The notes: generated from the sequence alone by a model not told the origin. Shown: positions 21,791 to 31,426, numbered from the stretch's first letter. The stretch is 64,000 nucleotides of DNA from Actinomyces marmotae (GCF_013177295.1 NZ_CP053642.1:1364001-1428000), one strand, 5' to 3'. Numbers and translations are program-made.

Positions 21791-23122
21791 TCAGACGCGG
21801 CGGAAGAACTGGCCGATCTCGAAGTCGGTGACCTGGGCGTCGTAGGCCTGGTACTCATGCCTCTTGTTGCGCCGGAAGTACTCGAAGGTGTCCTCCCCCA
21901 GGGTGTCCGCCACGAGGTCGGAGCCGCTCATCGCGGATACCGCCCGCTTGAGGGACGTGGGCAGGGGCTCGATGCCCAGGGCGTCGCGCTCACCATCGGT
22001 CAGGGCCCACACGTCGTCCTCGGCCTCGGCGGGGAGCTCGTACCCCTCCTCAATGCCCTTCATGCCCGCGGCGAGGATGGTGGCGAAGGCGAGGTAGGGG
22101 TTGGCGGCGGGGTCGAGAGAGCGGTACTCGACGCGCACGGCCTGCGCCTTGCCGGGCTTGTGCATGGGGACGCGCACGAGGGCGGAGCGGTTGTTGTGGC
22201 CCCAGCACACGTAACTCGGGGCCTCGTCCCCGCCCCACAGCCGCTTGTAGGAGTTGACGTACTGGTTGGTGATCGCGGTGATCTCCTTGGCGTGGCGCAG
22301 TATCCCAGCGATGAAGGCGCGCCCGGTGGCGGAGAGCTGGTACTGGCCGGCGGGGTCGTAGAAGGCGTTGTGGTCGCCCTCGAAGAGGGAGAAGTGCGTG
22401 TGCATGCCGCTGCCGGGCTGGCCGACGAAGGGCTTGGGCATGAAGGTCGCGATGCAGCCCTCCTGGATGGCGACCTCCTCGATGACGGCGCGGAAGGTCA
22501 TGATGTTGTCCGCCATCGAGAGAGCATCGGCGAAGCGCAGGTCGATCTCGTTCTGACCCAGGCCCCCCTCGTGGTGGGAGAACTCCACGGAGATGCCCAT
22601 CTGCTCGAGCATGAGGATGGCGCGGCGGCGGAAGTCGTGGGCGGTGCCGCCGGGGACGTGGTCGAAGTAGCCGGCGTCGTCGGTGGGGGTGATGCGTCCC
22701 TGATCGTCGCGGTTGACGAGGTAGAACTCGATCTCGGGGTGGATGTAGCAGGTGAATCCGGCGTCGGCGACGCGCGCGAGCTGGCGCTCAAGGACGGCGC
22801 GCGGGTCGGTGCGGGCGGGCTCGCCGTCGGGCGTGAGCACGGAGCAGAACATGCGCGCGACGCGGTCGCGGTCATCGCGCCAGGGCAGCATCTGGAAGGT
22901 GGAGGGGTCGGGGCTCAGGAGCATGTCGGACTCGTACACGCGGGTGAGGCCCTCAATGGTGGAGCCGTCGAAGCCGATGCCCTCCTCGAAGGCGGCCTCG
23001 ACCTCGGCCGGCGCGATGGCCACGGACTTGAGCTGGCCGAGGACATCGGTGAACCACAATCGCACGAAGCGAACGTCCCGCTCCTCGATCGCGCGGAGCA
23101 CGTACTCCTGCTGCTTGTCCAT
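21791..23122 (-). CDS. glnA2: second type I glutamine synthetase (GlnA2-like)
   Basis: A 443-residue GSI-alpha type enzyme. FDGSTIEG, the metal/ATP segments HHEGGLGQNEID and KPFVGQPGSGMHTHFS, and NNRSALVRVP are intact, so it is probably active. At the place where GlnA has the adenylylation tyrosine (DLYEL), this protein has DVWAL, so GlnE cannot modify it there. The gene is directly upstream of glnE on the same strand (43 bp). GGGGAG precedes the ATG. Confidence 0.94.
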   Translation of the reverse strand: MDKQQEYVLRAIEERDVRFVRLWFTDVLGQLKSVAIAPAEVEAAFEEGIGFDGSTIEGLTRVYESDMLLSPDPSTFQMLPWRDDRDRVARMFCSVLTPDGEPARTDPRAVLERQLARVADAGFTCYIHPEIEFYLVNRDDQGRITPTDDAGYFDHVPGGTAHDFRRRAILMLEQMGISVEFSHHEGGLGQNEIDLRFADALSMADNIMTFRAVIEEVAIQEGCIATFMPKPFVGQPGSGMHTHFSLFEGDHNAFYDPAGQYQLSATGRAFIAGILRHAKEITAITNQYVNSYKRLWGGDEAPSYVCWGHNNRSALVRVPMHKPGKAQAVRVEYRSLDPAANPYLAFATILAAGMKGIEEGYELPAEAEDDVWALTDGERDALGIEPLPTSLKRAVSAMSGSDLVADTLGEDTFEYFRRNKRHEYQAYDAQVTDFEIGQFFRRV

Positions 23123-23298
23123 GCCTGCTCCCCATCTCTGATCAGCGCTCGGATCCCGACGGCGGTGCCGGGACGCCCCGACTCTATCGGGAGCGGGAGT
23201 CGGCCGGGTTTCGGCGCGCGGGTCGCCGGCGGACCGGTCCGGCAGGCGGCGGATGATGGTGGCGCGAGAGGCCCGGCGGTGGCGGCTAGGCTGGAATC

Positions 23299-24147
23299 AT
23301 GGCAACCATGGACTCCCCCTACGCTCCCCCGAGCGCCCTGCCACCGGCCGGCAAGCCGGTGCGCGTCCACCACCTCGCCGCCGCGAAGGCCCAGGGCGAG
23401 CGTCTGACCATGCTCACCGCCTATGACGCCGTGACGGCGTCGATCCTCGATGCGGCGGGCACGGACATGCTCCTGGTCGGCGACTCGATCGGCAATGTCA
23501 TGCTCGGTCATGGCTCGACGCTGCCGGTGAGCCTCGATGAGATGGCCGTGGCCACCAGGGCCGTGGCCACGGCGACGACGCGCGCGCTCGTCGTCGCCGA
23601 TCTGCCTTTCGGCACCTATGAGGCGGGGCCCGCTCAGGCCTTGGAGTCGGCCGTCCGGCTGGTCAAGGCCGGGGCCAACGCGGTCAAGCTGGAGGGCGGC
23701 GCGCCGCGCGCGGCGACGGTCCGCGCGCTCAGCGACGCGGGGATCCCGGTCGTGGGGCACCTGGGCTTCACCCCGCAGTCGGTGAACATGCTCGGCGGCT
23801 TCCGCGTTCAGGGCCGCGGCGAGGCCGCCTCCCAGGCGCTGCTGGCGGGCGCCTCCGCCCTCGCGGGCGCTGGGGCGATCGCCCTCGTCCTGGAGATGGT
23901 GCCGCAGGACCTCGCCGCGGCCGTCACCGGGGCCCTCGACATTCCCACGATCGGCATCGGCGCGGGGGCGGGCTGCGACGCGCAGGTGCTCGTGTGGACG
24001 GATATGGCGGGGATGACGGAATGGAAGCCGCGCTTCGCCCGCGCCTTCGGCGAGGTGGGCGCCGCGCTGCGCCAGGCCGCCGAGGACTTCAACGCCGCGG
24101 TGCGCGACGGGTCCTTCCCCAGCGCCAAGGAGAGTTTCGCCTCCTGA
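23299..24147 (+). CDS. panB: 3-methyl-2-oxobutanoate hydroxymethyltransferase
   Basis: A 282-residue enzyme for the first committed step of pantothenate synthesis, using methylene-tetrahydrofolate. The metal-binding segments MLTAYDAVTA and LLVGDSIGNV, the lysine in NAVKLEGG and the glutamate in LVLEMVP are all present. TAGGCT at 23287-23292 places the transcript start exactly on ATG 23299, so it is leaderless. It diverges from glnA2. Confidence 0.96.
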   Translation: MATMDSPYAPPSALPPAGKPVRVHHLAAAKAQGERLTMLTAYDAVTASILDAAGTDMLLVGDSIGNVMLGHGSTLPVSLDEMAVATRAVATATTRALVVADLPFGTYEAGPAQALESAVRLVKAGANAVKLEGGAPRAATVRALSDAGIPVVGHLGFTPQSVNMLGGFRVQGRGEAASQALLAGASALAGAGAIALVLEMVPQDLAAAVTGALDIPTIGIGAGAGCDAQVLVWTDMAGMTEWKPRFARAFGEVGAALRQAAEDFNAAVRDGSFPSAKESFAS

Positions 24148-24171
24148 TCGCGCCCGGCGCGCGCGGATTGA

Positions 24172-24219
24172 CGGCCGGCGCCCGTCGTGACGCCTCCGCG
24201 TCGCGACGGGCGCCGGCCG
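24172..24219. terminator. bidirectional terminator, panB / phosphatase
   Basis: A 16-bp perfect outer stem (24172-24187 with 24204-24219), one mismatch, then a 5-bp inner stem and a CTCC loop. It lies between convergent stops. Confidence 0.85.
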
Positions 24220-24225
24220 CGTGGC

Positions 24226-24951
24226 TCACAGCCCCTCGGGCCGGGTGAAGTCGATGGGCACGATGTCGACGGCGTCGAAGACGCCGCTCATGTCCTCGGT
24301 CGGGAACGTCACGCCCTGGTCGCCGGGGTCGAGGGCCCAGTCCAGGAGGCGGGGCGAGCCGCCAGGGGCCGTCGGGTCGACCTCGACGGTGGTGATGGCA
24401 CAGTTGGCCATGGGCGCCTTGGAGTAGACCTCCAGGCCGATCCAGCGGGCCATGATCGTCATGATGGTCATGCCGTGGGAGACCGCCAGCGCCTCGGCGT
24501 CGCTCCTGCCGGCCTCGGCGTCGGCGCGCAGGTCGGCCAGGATGCGGGCGAGGGCGCCGTCGATGTCGCGCAGGTAGTCGGTGGCGCTGATGCCGCCGGG
24601 CGCCCCCTCGAAGCGGCCGGACAGGACCCCGGGCAGCAGTACGCGCGTGGGCAGGGCGGCGATCATCTCGGGGTCGGGTCCGCCGTCGTAGATCCCGTAG
24701 TCGTACTCGCGCAGCCCGGTGAGGATGGTGCGCGGGAGCTCGCGGCCCTCGGTGAGGATGTCCGCGGTCTCAACGACCCGCCCCAGGGGGCTGAGGTAGA
24801 CGCGGGTGAGGGGGTAGTCGGCCAGGAAGTCGCGGGCCAGCGCGGCGCCCTCGCGCCCCGAGGGGGTCAGGGGCGAGTCCGCTGAGCCCTGGGTGCGGCG
24901 CTGCTCGTTGAGGACGGTGCGGCCGTGGCGCACGAAGTGGATCTTTGCCAT
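24226..24951 (-). CDS. histidine phosphatase family protein
   Basis: A 241-residue protein with the phosphohistidine motif IHFVRHGRT at the N-terminus (H8) and the second histidine in AVSHGMTIM. It is related to, but clearly different from, the phosphatase at 17.5 kb. ATG 24951 is fixed by a -10 element TACGAT exactly six bases upstream, which gives a leaderless transcript; the frame runs upstream to 25359. The substrate is unknown. Confidence 0.88.
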   Translation of the reverse strand: MAKIHFVRHGRTVLNEQRRTQGSADSPLTPSGREGAALARDFLADYPLTRVYLSPLGRVVETADILTEGRELPRTILTGLREYDYGIYDGGPDPEMIAALPTRVLLPGVLSGRFEGAPGGISATDYLRDIDGALARILADLRADAEAGRSDAEALAVSHGMTIMTIMARWIGLEVYSKAPMANCAITTVEVDPTAPGGSPRLLDWALDPGDQGVTFPTEDMSGVFDAVDIVPIDFTRPEGL

Positions 24952-25072
24952 GGTGGCATCGTAGGTCACACCCCCGCCTGGGCAGGGGGCGTGAGACAGG
25001 TCGGACCGCGCGCGCCCGGCCGGGGCGGCGGGCGGGCTGTGCGCCCGCCGCTCGGCTCCTATGCTGGGGGGC

Positions 25073-25981
25073 ATGACTGCTCCGACGCCTCCTGGATCCC
25101 CCCATCGCCTCGGCGCCGATCGGGCACCGCGCGGAACCCTCGTGCCCGGCATCGTCGGGCCCCGGCGCGACGTGCCCGAATCGATCGCCCGCCCCGAGTA
25201 CATGTTCCACGATGGGCCCGAGAGGGTGACGGCCTCGGACATCAAGTCCCCCGAGACCGTTGAGCGCATCCGGGCGGCGGGCAGGATCGCAGCGCGGGCC
25301 ATGCGGGCCGCCGCGGCGGCGATCGCACCGGGCGTGACCACTGATGAACTGGACCGCATCGCCCACGAGTACCTGTGCGACCACGGCGCCTACCCCTCCT
25401 GCCTGGGTTACATGGGCTTCCCGAAGTCAATCTGCACCTCGATCAACGAGGTGATCTGCCATGGCATCCCCGACTCCACGACGCTGGCTGAGGGCGACCT
25501 CATCAACCTGGACGTCACCGCCTACGTCGACGGCGTCCACGGCGACACGAACGCCACCTATGCCGTCGGCGAGGTGGATGAAGAGACACGCCTGCTCATT
25601 GAGCGCACCCGCACCTCCATGGAGCGGGGCATCAAGGCCGTCCGCCCGGGCCGCGAGGTCAACATCATCGGGCGGGTCATCGAGGCCTACGCCAAGCGCT
25701 TCGACTACGGCGTCGTGCGGGACTACACGGGTCATGGCGTCGGCGAGGCCTTCCACTCGGGGCTCATCATCCCGCACTACGACTCCGCCCCCCGCTACGA
25801 CACCGTCATGGAACCGGGCATGGTCTTCACCATCGAGCCGATGCTCACCCTGGGCGGGATCGAATGGGACCAGTGGGAGGACGGCTGGACGGTGGTCACC
25901 CGGGACCGCTCCCGCACAGCCCAGTTCGAGCACACGCTCGTGGTCACCGAGGACGGCGCGGACATCCTCACCCTGCCCTGA
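25073..25981 (+). CDS. map: methionine aminopeptidase type I
   Basis: A 302-residue enzyme that removes the initiator methionine. The metal ligands are visible as the two Asp in [17 protein letters not shown], His in [11 protein letters not shown], Glu in FTIEPM and Glu in QFEHTL. An N-terminal extension of about 40 residues with a proline-rich start is typical of actinobacterial MapB-type enzymes. ATG 25073 follows a -10 element TATGCT at 25060-25065, giving a one-base leader. Confidence 0.95.
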   Translation: MTAPTPPGSPHRLGADRAPRGTLVPGIVGPRRDVPESIARPEYMFHDGPERVTASDIKSPETVERIRAAGRIAARAMRAAAAAIAPGVTTDELDRIAHEYLCDHGAYPSCLGYMGFPKSICTSINEVICHGIPDSTTLAEGDLINLDVTAYVDGVHGDTNATYAVGEVDEETRLLIERTRTSMERGIKAVRPGREVNIIGRVIEAYAKRFDYGVVRDYTGHGVGEAFHSGLIIPHYDSAPRYDTVMEPGMVFTIEPMLTLGGIEWDQWEDGWTVVTRDRSRTAQFEHTLVVTEDGADILTLP

Positions 25982-26223
25982 GCCGCCCCGGCGCGCGCCT
26001 CCCCGGCGCGCGCCCGGCCCGCAGGATCGGGCGGGATCACGGATGGGGAGCGGTGCCCGGGGACGGGTTCCCCGAGAACAGCGCCGATACGGCGCCCGCC
26101 GCACCGGCTGTTCGGTGTAGATTCGACTTATCGGCTGTGGCACCGACGGGACGAGCGCTCGCCGCCGGAGATGTGCCCCATGACGACTCCTTCAGCCAGC
26201 ATTCCCACTCCCGGAGGTCCCCA

Positions 26224-27384
26224 ATGGCTCTTCGTTTCAACCCACCGCCGAACTGGCCTGCCCCGCCGGAGGGCTTCGTCCCGCCCGCCGGGTGGCAGCC
26301 CGACCCCGCATGGGGTCCGGCCCCCGAGGGTTGGCAGCTCTGGGTCGAGGACTCGGGCGGTGCCGCGAGCCCCGTCTCGGCCTCCGCCCCCGGCGTCTCG
26401 GACCCCGCCTGGGCCCCGACCCAGGCGGTCCAGACCGGCCAGTCGGGCCCGGTGGCCGACCCGACCGGCCAGTCGGCCTCCGCCCCGTCCGCGGACTACG
26501 CCCCCGCCGGGATGCCCGCCCCGATGGGCTCCTCGGCTCCCGGAAGCCCCTACGCCGCGGAAATGAACTACGCTCAGGCGCCCACCCCCTTCCACGGCCA
26601 GGCCCAGCCGGTTCCCGGCGCTGGCGGTGGCTGGCAGCCGGTGGACGTGACCGGCGGCGCCAGCGCGGCCAAGCCCGTCTACAAGCAGTGGTGGTTCTTC
26701 ACGATCATCGGTGTTGTGGTGGTCGCGCTCATCGGCGGCCTGGTCTGGGCCTTCGCCGGCGGTGACAGCGATGAGAAGGCCGGCGGCAGCACGCAGACCT
26801 CGGCGCCCAAGAAGGTGGACGAGCCCGGCCCGAGTCCCGCCGGGGACGAGTCTGAGCCGTCAGCCCCTAAGACGGCGGCCTCCACGCCCTCCAGTCCGGC
26901 CAAGCCGGCAGGCGGGTCCGAGGGCACCTCGATGGACAACCCCAAGGACACGGCGACGGGCCCGTTGACCTTCCATGCCTCCAAGTACGACTACAACGAC
27001 CCCAACGCGAGCCTCGATGTGACGTTCGGCAAGGTCAACTGGGACGCCACTGCCGACGTGAAGAGCACCGTGAGCAGCTACAGCTACAAGGAGCCCGGTC
27101 CGGGCCAGGTGTACATCCGGGTGCCGATCGACATCACGTACCACGGCAAGGGCCAGTACCCGAAGTACTCCTTCAAGGTGGACTTCGTCCACAACGGGAC
27201 GACCACCTCCGCCACGCAGAGTTACAGCGACAAGGGCGAGTTGTCCAACCAGGCCATGCCCCGCGACGGCGGCAAGGCCAGCGGCTACGCCACCTTCCTC
27301 ATCGATAAGAGCTCCGTCAACCAGGGCGTCTTCGCGGTCACCGCGTTCACCGCCTCCGACGAGGGCTACGTCGCGGCGAAGTGA
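26224..27384 (+). CDS. membrane-anchored protein with Trp/Pro-rich N-terminus
   Basis: A 386-residue protein. Residues 1-35 are a W/P/G-rich motif of the PPNWP...PPAGWQPDPAWGPAPEGW kind, common in actinobacterial proteins of unknown role. A proline/serine-rich stretch follows, then one membrane helix at ~160-182 and an acidic linker. The C-terminal ~135 residues form a probable beta-sandwich resembling DUF4352 telokin-like domains, predicted to be outside the cell. ATG 26224 has GGAGG six bases upstream; the frame opens earlier at 25864 but that part overlaps map. The function is unknown. Confidence 0.82.
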   Translation: MALRFNPPPNWPAPPEGFVPPAGWQPDPAWGPAPEGWQLWVEDSGGAASPVSASAPGVSDPAWAPTQAVQTGQSGPVADPTGQSASAPSADYAPAGMPAPMGSSAPGSPYAAEMNYAQAPTPFHGQAQPVPGAGGGWQPVDVTGGASAAKPVYKQWWFFTIIGVVVVALIGGLVWAFAGGDSDEKAGGSTQTSAPKKVDEPGPSPAGDESEPSAPKTAASTPSSPAKPAGGSEGTSMDNPKDTATGPLTFHASKYDYNDPNASLDVTFGKVNWDATADVKSTVSSYSYKEPGPGQVYIRVPIDITYHGKGQYPKYSFKVDFVHNGTTTSATQSYSDKGELSNQAMPRDGGKASGYATFLIDKSSVNQGVFAVTAFTASDEGYVAAK

Positions 27385-27438
27385 CCCAGCGCCCCGCTGC
27401 TCCGAGGATCACCTGACGGGCAGTCGAGCACAGCGAAC

Positions 27439-27473
27439 TGGTGGGCCCCTCCCGATCCGGGAGGGGCCCACCA
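27439..27473. terminator. bidirectional terminator beside rnpB
   Basis: A perfect 15-bp stem (27439-27453 with 27459-27473) and a 5-nt loop lie between the stop of the membrane protein and the 3' end of the convergent RNase P RNA. Confidence 0.88.
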
Positions 27474-27521
27474 CGCTTCTCCAAGCGTTGTCGGCGCCTG
27501 CCGGGAGAAGGACGGGAGGCG

Positions 27522-27905
27522 GACGAGTCGACCTGTACGCCGGGTTCTGTTGCCGCCCGCCGTTGCCGGCCCGGGCGGTGGCGACCATCCATCTTGGACC
27601 GCCGTCGCCGACGGTCTCGCGCGACCTACCCGCAGGCTCGGGCGAGCAGCCCTCGGGTGCCTGCTGCGCGGTCTTGCTCCGGGCGGGGTTTGCCGAGCCG
27701 CGCCGGTCACCCGGCGCGCTGGTGGGCTCTTACCCCACCCTTTCACCCTGACCGCCAGTGGCCTGGCGGCGGTCTTCTCTCTGTGGCACTGTCCCGCGGG
27801 TCGCCCCGGGTTGCTGTTAGCAACCGCCCTGCTCTGTGGAGCCCGGACGTTCCTCGATCCCGCATGGATCCCCATGGGGTACCGCGGCCGCCCGGTCGGC
27901 TCGTC
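27522..27905 (-). ncRNA. rnpB: RNase P RNA (class A)
   Basis: The minus strand carries class A RNase P RNA hallmarks: GAGGAACGTCCGGGCTCCA, the ACAGNG-type segment within GGGACAGTGCCACAGAGA, GGGTGAAAGGGTGGGGTAAG and, near the 3' end, AACAGAACCCGG. The ends are set from helix P1: 5' bases complementary to 27895-27905 pair with 3' bases complementary to 27522-27532 (11 bp, one G-U). The length is about 384 nt. It matures tRNA 5' ends. The exact ends could shift by a few bases. Confidence 0.95.
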
Positions 27906-27959
27906 CGCGCGCCAAGCATATCCCCCAGAAGACGGGAGCCGAGCGTCTAGCATGTGCGC

Positions 27960-28754
27960 GTGCTCATCCTCCTGCCTCCCAGCGAGGGCAAGACCCCTCC
28001 TGACTCCGGGCCAAGCCTTCGCCTGTCCTCCCTGCTCGCGGCCGACCGGCTCACCGCCGCGCGCCAGGCGGTGATGGAGGAACTAGCGCGGGTGAGCGCC
28101 GCCGCGGACGCCGCCAAGGTGCTCGGCCTGGGCCCGCGCTCCAGCGCGGACGCCGCTGTCAACCTCGTCCTCGACGCGGCGCCGTGCGCGCCGGCCCACG
28201 AGCTGTTCACAGGCGTGCTCTACGAGGCCGCCCGCCTCGGTGGGACGGGCGCGCCGGGCGAGGCGGAGGCGCTGTCGCGCGATGTGGTCATCCTCTCGGG
28301 CCTGTGGGGCGCCGTGCGGGCCACGGACCGGCTGCCCGACCACCGCCTGGCGATGGGCGTCTCCCTTCCGGGATGCGGGAGGCTCAACGCTTTCTGGGTC
28401 CGGGAACTCGCCGCGGTTCTCGGCCCGATCGCGGAGGAGGCGGGGCTCGTCATCGACGCCCGTTCCTCCGCCTATGCCGCGGCCTGGCAGCCTGATCGCT
28501 CCTGGGGCGGAGAACTGCTCCGCATCCGGGCGGTCCGGATCCGTGAGGGCCGGCGTCAAGTGGTCTCCCATCATGCCAAGCACACGCGGGGCCTGCTGGC
28601 CGGGGAGCTCATCGCCCTGCGCGTCGCCGGCCGCGCGCCGTCGACGGCGAACGGCGTGGCCGAGGTGGGCGCCGGCCTGGACGGCGTGGCGGACGCTGAA
28701 CTATCCGCCCCCGATCGCTCGGGGCGCCGCGACCTGACCCTCATCCTGGCCTGA
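27960..28754 (+). CDS. yaaA: YaaA/DUF328 family peroxide stress protein
   Basis: A 264-residue protein. The N-terminus VLILLPPSEGKT and the late motif SHHAKHTRG are typical of the YaaA family, which in E. coli limits free iron during peroxide stress. GTG 27960 is preferred over GTG 27954: TAGCAT at 27948-27953 puts the transcript start exactly at 27960, matching the family's MLILLPPSEGK start. It diverges from rnpB. Confidence 0.9.
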   Translation: MLILLPPSEGKTPPDSGPSLRLSSLLAADRLTAARQAVMEELARVSAAADAAKVLGLGPRSSADAAVNLVLDAAPCAPAHELFTGVLYEAARLGGTGAPGEAEALSRDVVILSGLWGAVRATDRLPDHRLAMGVSLPGCGRLNAFWVRELAAVLGPIAEEAGLVIDARSSAYAAAWQPDRSWGGELLRIRAVRIREGRRQVVSHHAKHTRGLLAGELIALRVAGRAPSTANGVAEVGAGLDGVADAELSAPDRSGRRDLTLILA

Positions 28755-28813
28755 GTTCCGCCTGGTGGGCGGGCCGACGGCGTCCCGATGCGCCCCGCGG
28801 GAGCCGGGCCGGC

Positions 28814-29548
28814 TCAGATGTCCATGCGCACGAGGATGACGTCGTTCTCCTCGGCGTGGATGACGGCGTCGGCCGGAGCGGCGTCGATGCGGGCGAGCTC
28901 GGCCGGGCTGAGCTCGACGGAGCCCCCCTCGAGGCAGTGCCCGTGGAGGGCGAGGACGCCGAGGCCCCCGGTCGCGGCGCGCACGGCGTCGTAGTCGGCG
29001 AGCAGGGCGGGCGAGATGGTGCCGGCGAGCTCATCGCGCCGGGCGCGCAGGCGCTCGGTCTCCTCATCGATCCGGGTGAACCCGGCGTCGCGCTCAGCAG
29101 TGAGCTCCCGGCCCGCGGCGCGGATGGCCTGCTCCTCATCGGCGAGCCGGTCGGATTCGGCCTGGGCCGCCTCAAGGGCCTCCATGGCGGCGATCTGGGC
29201 GTCCTCGAGGACGCTCTGGCGCCGTCCGAGCTGGTCGATCTCCCCCTGGATCGCGGCCAGGTCCCGGGCGGCGTCACTGCCCGCGGCCAGGCGCTCGCGC
29301 AGGGCGGCGGCCCGTCGGACGACCTGCCCGACCTCGTCCTCGGCGTGGGTGGCGCCCCGCTTGGCCTCGGTCAGAGCAGCGGTGGCCAGCAGGGCGGAAC
29401 GCTTGTTGTCTTTGAGGCGGGCGATGGTCGCCTCGATGCGCGCCAGGACGGGAAGGGCGCGCCGCTCGTGCGCGAGCCTCGCGAGCGTGGCGTCGATGTC
29501 CTGCAGGTCGATGAGGAGCCGCTGCTCGGCGAGGGGGGCGCTGGTCAC
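28814..29548 (-). CDS. coiled-coil protein of the zinc-ribbon (CdsZ-like) family, ribbon lost
   Basis: A 244-residue protein. Residues ~10-180 form long charged coiled coils. Actinobacterial relatives end in a C4 zinc ribbon with two Cys pairs followed by ILVR. Here the end reads HGHCLEGG, then HAEENDVILVR, so one of four cysteines remains and zinc cannot be bound in the usual way. It lies 42 bp downstream of the Nif3-like gene, the usual partner. Confidence 0.82.
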   Translation of the reverse strand: MTSAPLAEQRLLIDLQDIDATLARLAHERRALPVLARIEATIARLKDNKRSALLATAALTEAKRGATHAEDEVGQVVRRAAALRERLAAGSDAARDLAAIQGEIDQLGRRQSVLEDAQIAAMEALEAAQAESDRLADEEQAIRAAGRELTAERDAGFTRIDEETERLRARRDELAGTISPALLADYDAVRAATGGLGVLALHGHCLEGGSVELSPAELARIDAAPADAVIHAEENDVILVRMDI

Positions 29549-29590
29549 TGGATGTCCTTCCGGGCGTCGAGGGTGGGGGCTGCCGGGGCG

Positions 29591-30487
29591 TCAGCTCGCT
29601 GGAGTGGTGCCGGGGCTCAGGCGCAGGGCCCAGGGGTCGGTGCAGATCGTGGACACGTGCGTGGAGAGTCTACGTCCACCGCGCTCGGCGGCGGTGGCCA
29701 GCCGCTGGGCGAGCGGGGGCAGGCCCACCCATTCCGTGGCCCAGTGGGTGCCGCAGATGAGGTAGGGGCGCCCGCCCTCCAGATGCTCGCTGGCCGGGTG
29801 GTGGCGCAGGTCGGCGGTGAGGAAGGCGTCCGCGCCGGCCTCGCGGGCGCGCGCCAGGAGGGAGTCGCCCGCTCCCCCGGACACGGCGATGGTCTCCACG
29901 GTGGCGTCCAGGTCTCCGCCCACGAGGATGCCGGGAGGCGAGTCCGGCAGGGCGGCGGCGACGGCGGCGGCGAGGTCGCGCAGGCGGGTGGGCGCCGGCA
30001 GGGAGCCGATGCGCCCGATGCCCTGGGAGGGGTCGGAGGGGCTGGGCTCTAGCGGGACCGCCCCGAGCAGGCCGATGGAGGCGGCCAGTGCCGCGGCGAC
30101 GCCTCCATGAGCGGCATCGAGGCTGGTGTGGGCATTGAGCAGGGCGATGCCGCCGCGGATGAGGCGGTGAATGACACGGCCCTTGGGGTCGGTGGCGGCC
30201 ACGTGGTCGGTGCCGCGCAAGTAGAGGGGGTGGTGGGTGATGATCATGTCGGCGCCACGCTCGATGGCCTCGTCGACGACGGAGGCGACGGGGTCCACGG
30301 CGAGCAGGATCGAGGCCACGGGAGCCCCGGGGTCCCCGCAGATGAGCCCGTTGGAGTCCCAGGACTCGGCCAGGCGGGGCGGGGCGGCGGCCTCGACGAG
30401 AGCGACGACGTCGGCAACGGTCAGCGCCTCAGCGGCCGAGGAGTCCTCCCCGGCGTCAGGGCGCTGGTGGAGCGGCGAATCGATCAT
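29591..30487 (-). CDS. Nif3-like dinuclear metal center protein
   Basis: A 298-residue member of the NIF3/DUF34 family, which forms ring-shaped hexamers with a two-metal site; its biochemical role is unsettled. The metal ligands are visible in ITHHPLYL, NAHTSLD, DLRHHPASE and THWATE. TAGCCT six bases upstream of ATG 30487 makes the transcript leaderless. Confidence 0.92.
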   Translation of the reverse strand: MIDSPLHQRPDAGEDSSAAEALTVADVVALVEAAAPPRLAESWDSNGLICGDPGAPVASILLAVDPVASVVDEAIERGADMIITHHPLYLRGTDHVAATDPKGRVIHRLIRGGIALLNAHTSLDAAHGGVAAALAASIGLLGAVPLEPSPSDPSQGIGRIGSLPAPTRLRDLAAAVAAALPDSPPGILVGGDLDATVETIAVSGGAGDSLLARAREAGADAFLTADLRHHPASEHLEGGRPYLICGTHWATEWVGLPPLAQRLATAAERGGRRLSTHVSTICTDPWALRLSPGTTPAS

Positions 30488-30734
30488 GCGGCAAGGCTAG
30501 CGGCGCGGCGAGCGCCCGGGCGACACGGCGCGACCCTCCCCCACGTCATCAATGGGATCAAGCGGGTCATGGGGCGCGGCTGGCCCGCGCGGGGCCCGGA
30601 CATCCATCATGAGCAGTGAGGAGCATCACGTGGCGATCGACGATGATTCCTGGGCGCGAACACGTTGATAAGACGAACCATCATTGATGTCCGGCACATC
30701 ACGCCGGCCCCTATGACTCTGAGGAGCCATTGAC

Positions 30735-31352
30735 ATGCCCCGATTCTTTTCCCTACACAAGCGCCTCACGGTTTCACTGGCCGTGATCCTCCTGGCCGTC
30801 ACCGGCGTCGGACTGGCCATCTTCAAGCCGTGGCTGCTGTTCATCGATGAGACGGTGAATGATGAGATCCCCACCTTCTCGACGGCGGCGGCGCCCCCGG
30901 CGCAGTCGAGCGCGTCGGCAGGGCCGGAGAGCACCGCTGGCGCCACCGAGGGGCCCGCGCAGCAGGAGACCGCACAGCAGGAGCCCGCCCAGCAGGGGCC
31001 CGTTCAGGTGGCGAGCGGCTCGTTCGTCTCCCACGAGCACTCGACGACCGGCACGGCGCGCATCCTGCGCAACCCGGACGGCTCGCACCAGCTGGTGCTG
31101 GAGAACCTGGCGACGTCGAACGGCCCGGATGTGCGGGTCTGGCTGAGCGCTGGGCCGGTGATCGAGGGCAAGGCCGGCTGGTTCACAGCCGGGGACTACA
31201 AGCACCTGGATGTGGCGCCGATCAAGGGCAATCTCGGCAACCAGGTCTACAACCTGCCCGCCGGGACGGACCTGAGCGAGTGGAAGAGCGTGGTTCTGTG
31301 GTGCGACGACTTCAACGTCTCCTTCGGCGCCGCCGAACTGTCCGCCTCGTGA
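30735..31352 (+). CDS. DM13-domain membrane-anchored protein
   Basis: A 205-residue protein with an N-terminal signal-anchor helix (~10-30), a Gln/Ala/Pro-rich spacer with repeated AQQE units at ~60-85, and a C-terminal DM13 domain ending WCDDFNVSFGAAEL. DM13 domains are extracellular and have been proposed to act in redox chemistry through the conserved cysteine. GAGGAG is eight bases upstream of ATG 30735. Confidence 0.85.
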   Translation: MPRFFSLHKRLTVSLAVILLAVTGVGLAIFKPWLLFIDETVNDEIPTFSTAAAPPAQSSASAGPESTAGATEGPAQQETAQQEPAQQGPVQVASGSFVSHEHSTTGTARILRNPDGSHQLVLENLATSNGPDVRVWLSAGPVIEGKAGWFTAGDYKHLDVAPIKGNLGNQVYNLPAGTDLSEWKSVVLWCDDFNVSFGAAELSAS

Positions 31353-31387
31353 GAACGCGCGGGGCGAGGCACCCACGGGCTACTCCG

Positions 31388-31426
31388 GCGCCAAGCGGGC
31401 GTGCACAGGGCGCGTCCGCTTGGCGC
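31388..31426. terminator. hairpin between DM13 gene and tRNAs
   Basis: An 11-bp perfect stem (31388-31398 with 31416-31426) and a 17-nt loop lie between the convergent DM13 gene and the tRNA-Leu gene. Confidence 0.65.

Noticed and set aside
20404..21831. Long plus-strand frames opposite glnE
   Set aside because: Antisense to highly conserved nucleotidyltransferase motifs; Gly/Arg-rich with no family.
25864..26223. Upstream extension of the W/P-rich membrane protein
   Set aside because: It overlaps the end of map and has shadow-like composition; ATG 26224 has a good ribosome-binding site.
27488..28074. Plus-strand frames across the RNase P RNA
   Set aside because: The region is explained by rnpB with paired P1 ends and conserved core motifs.
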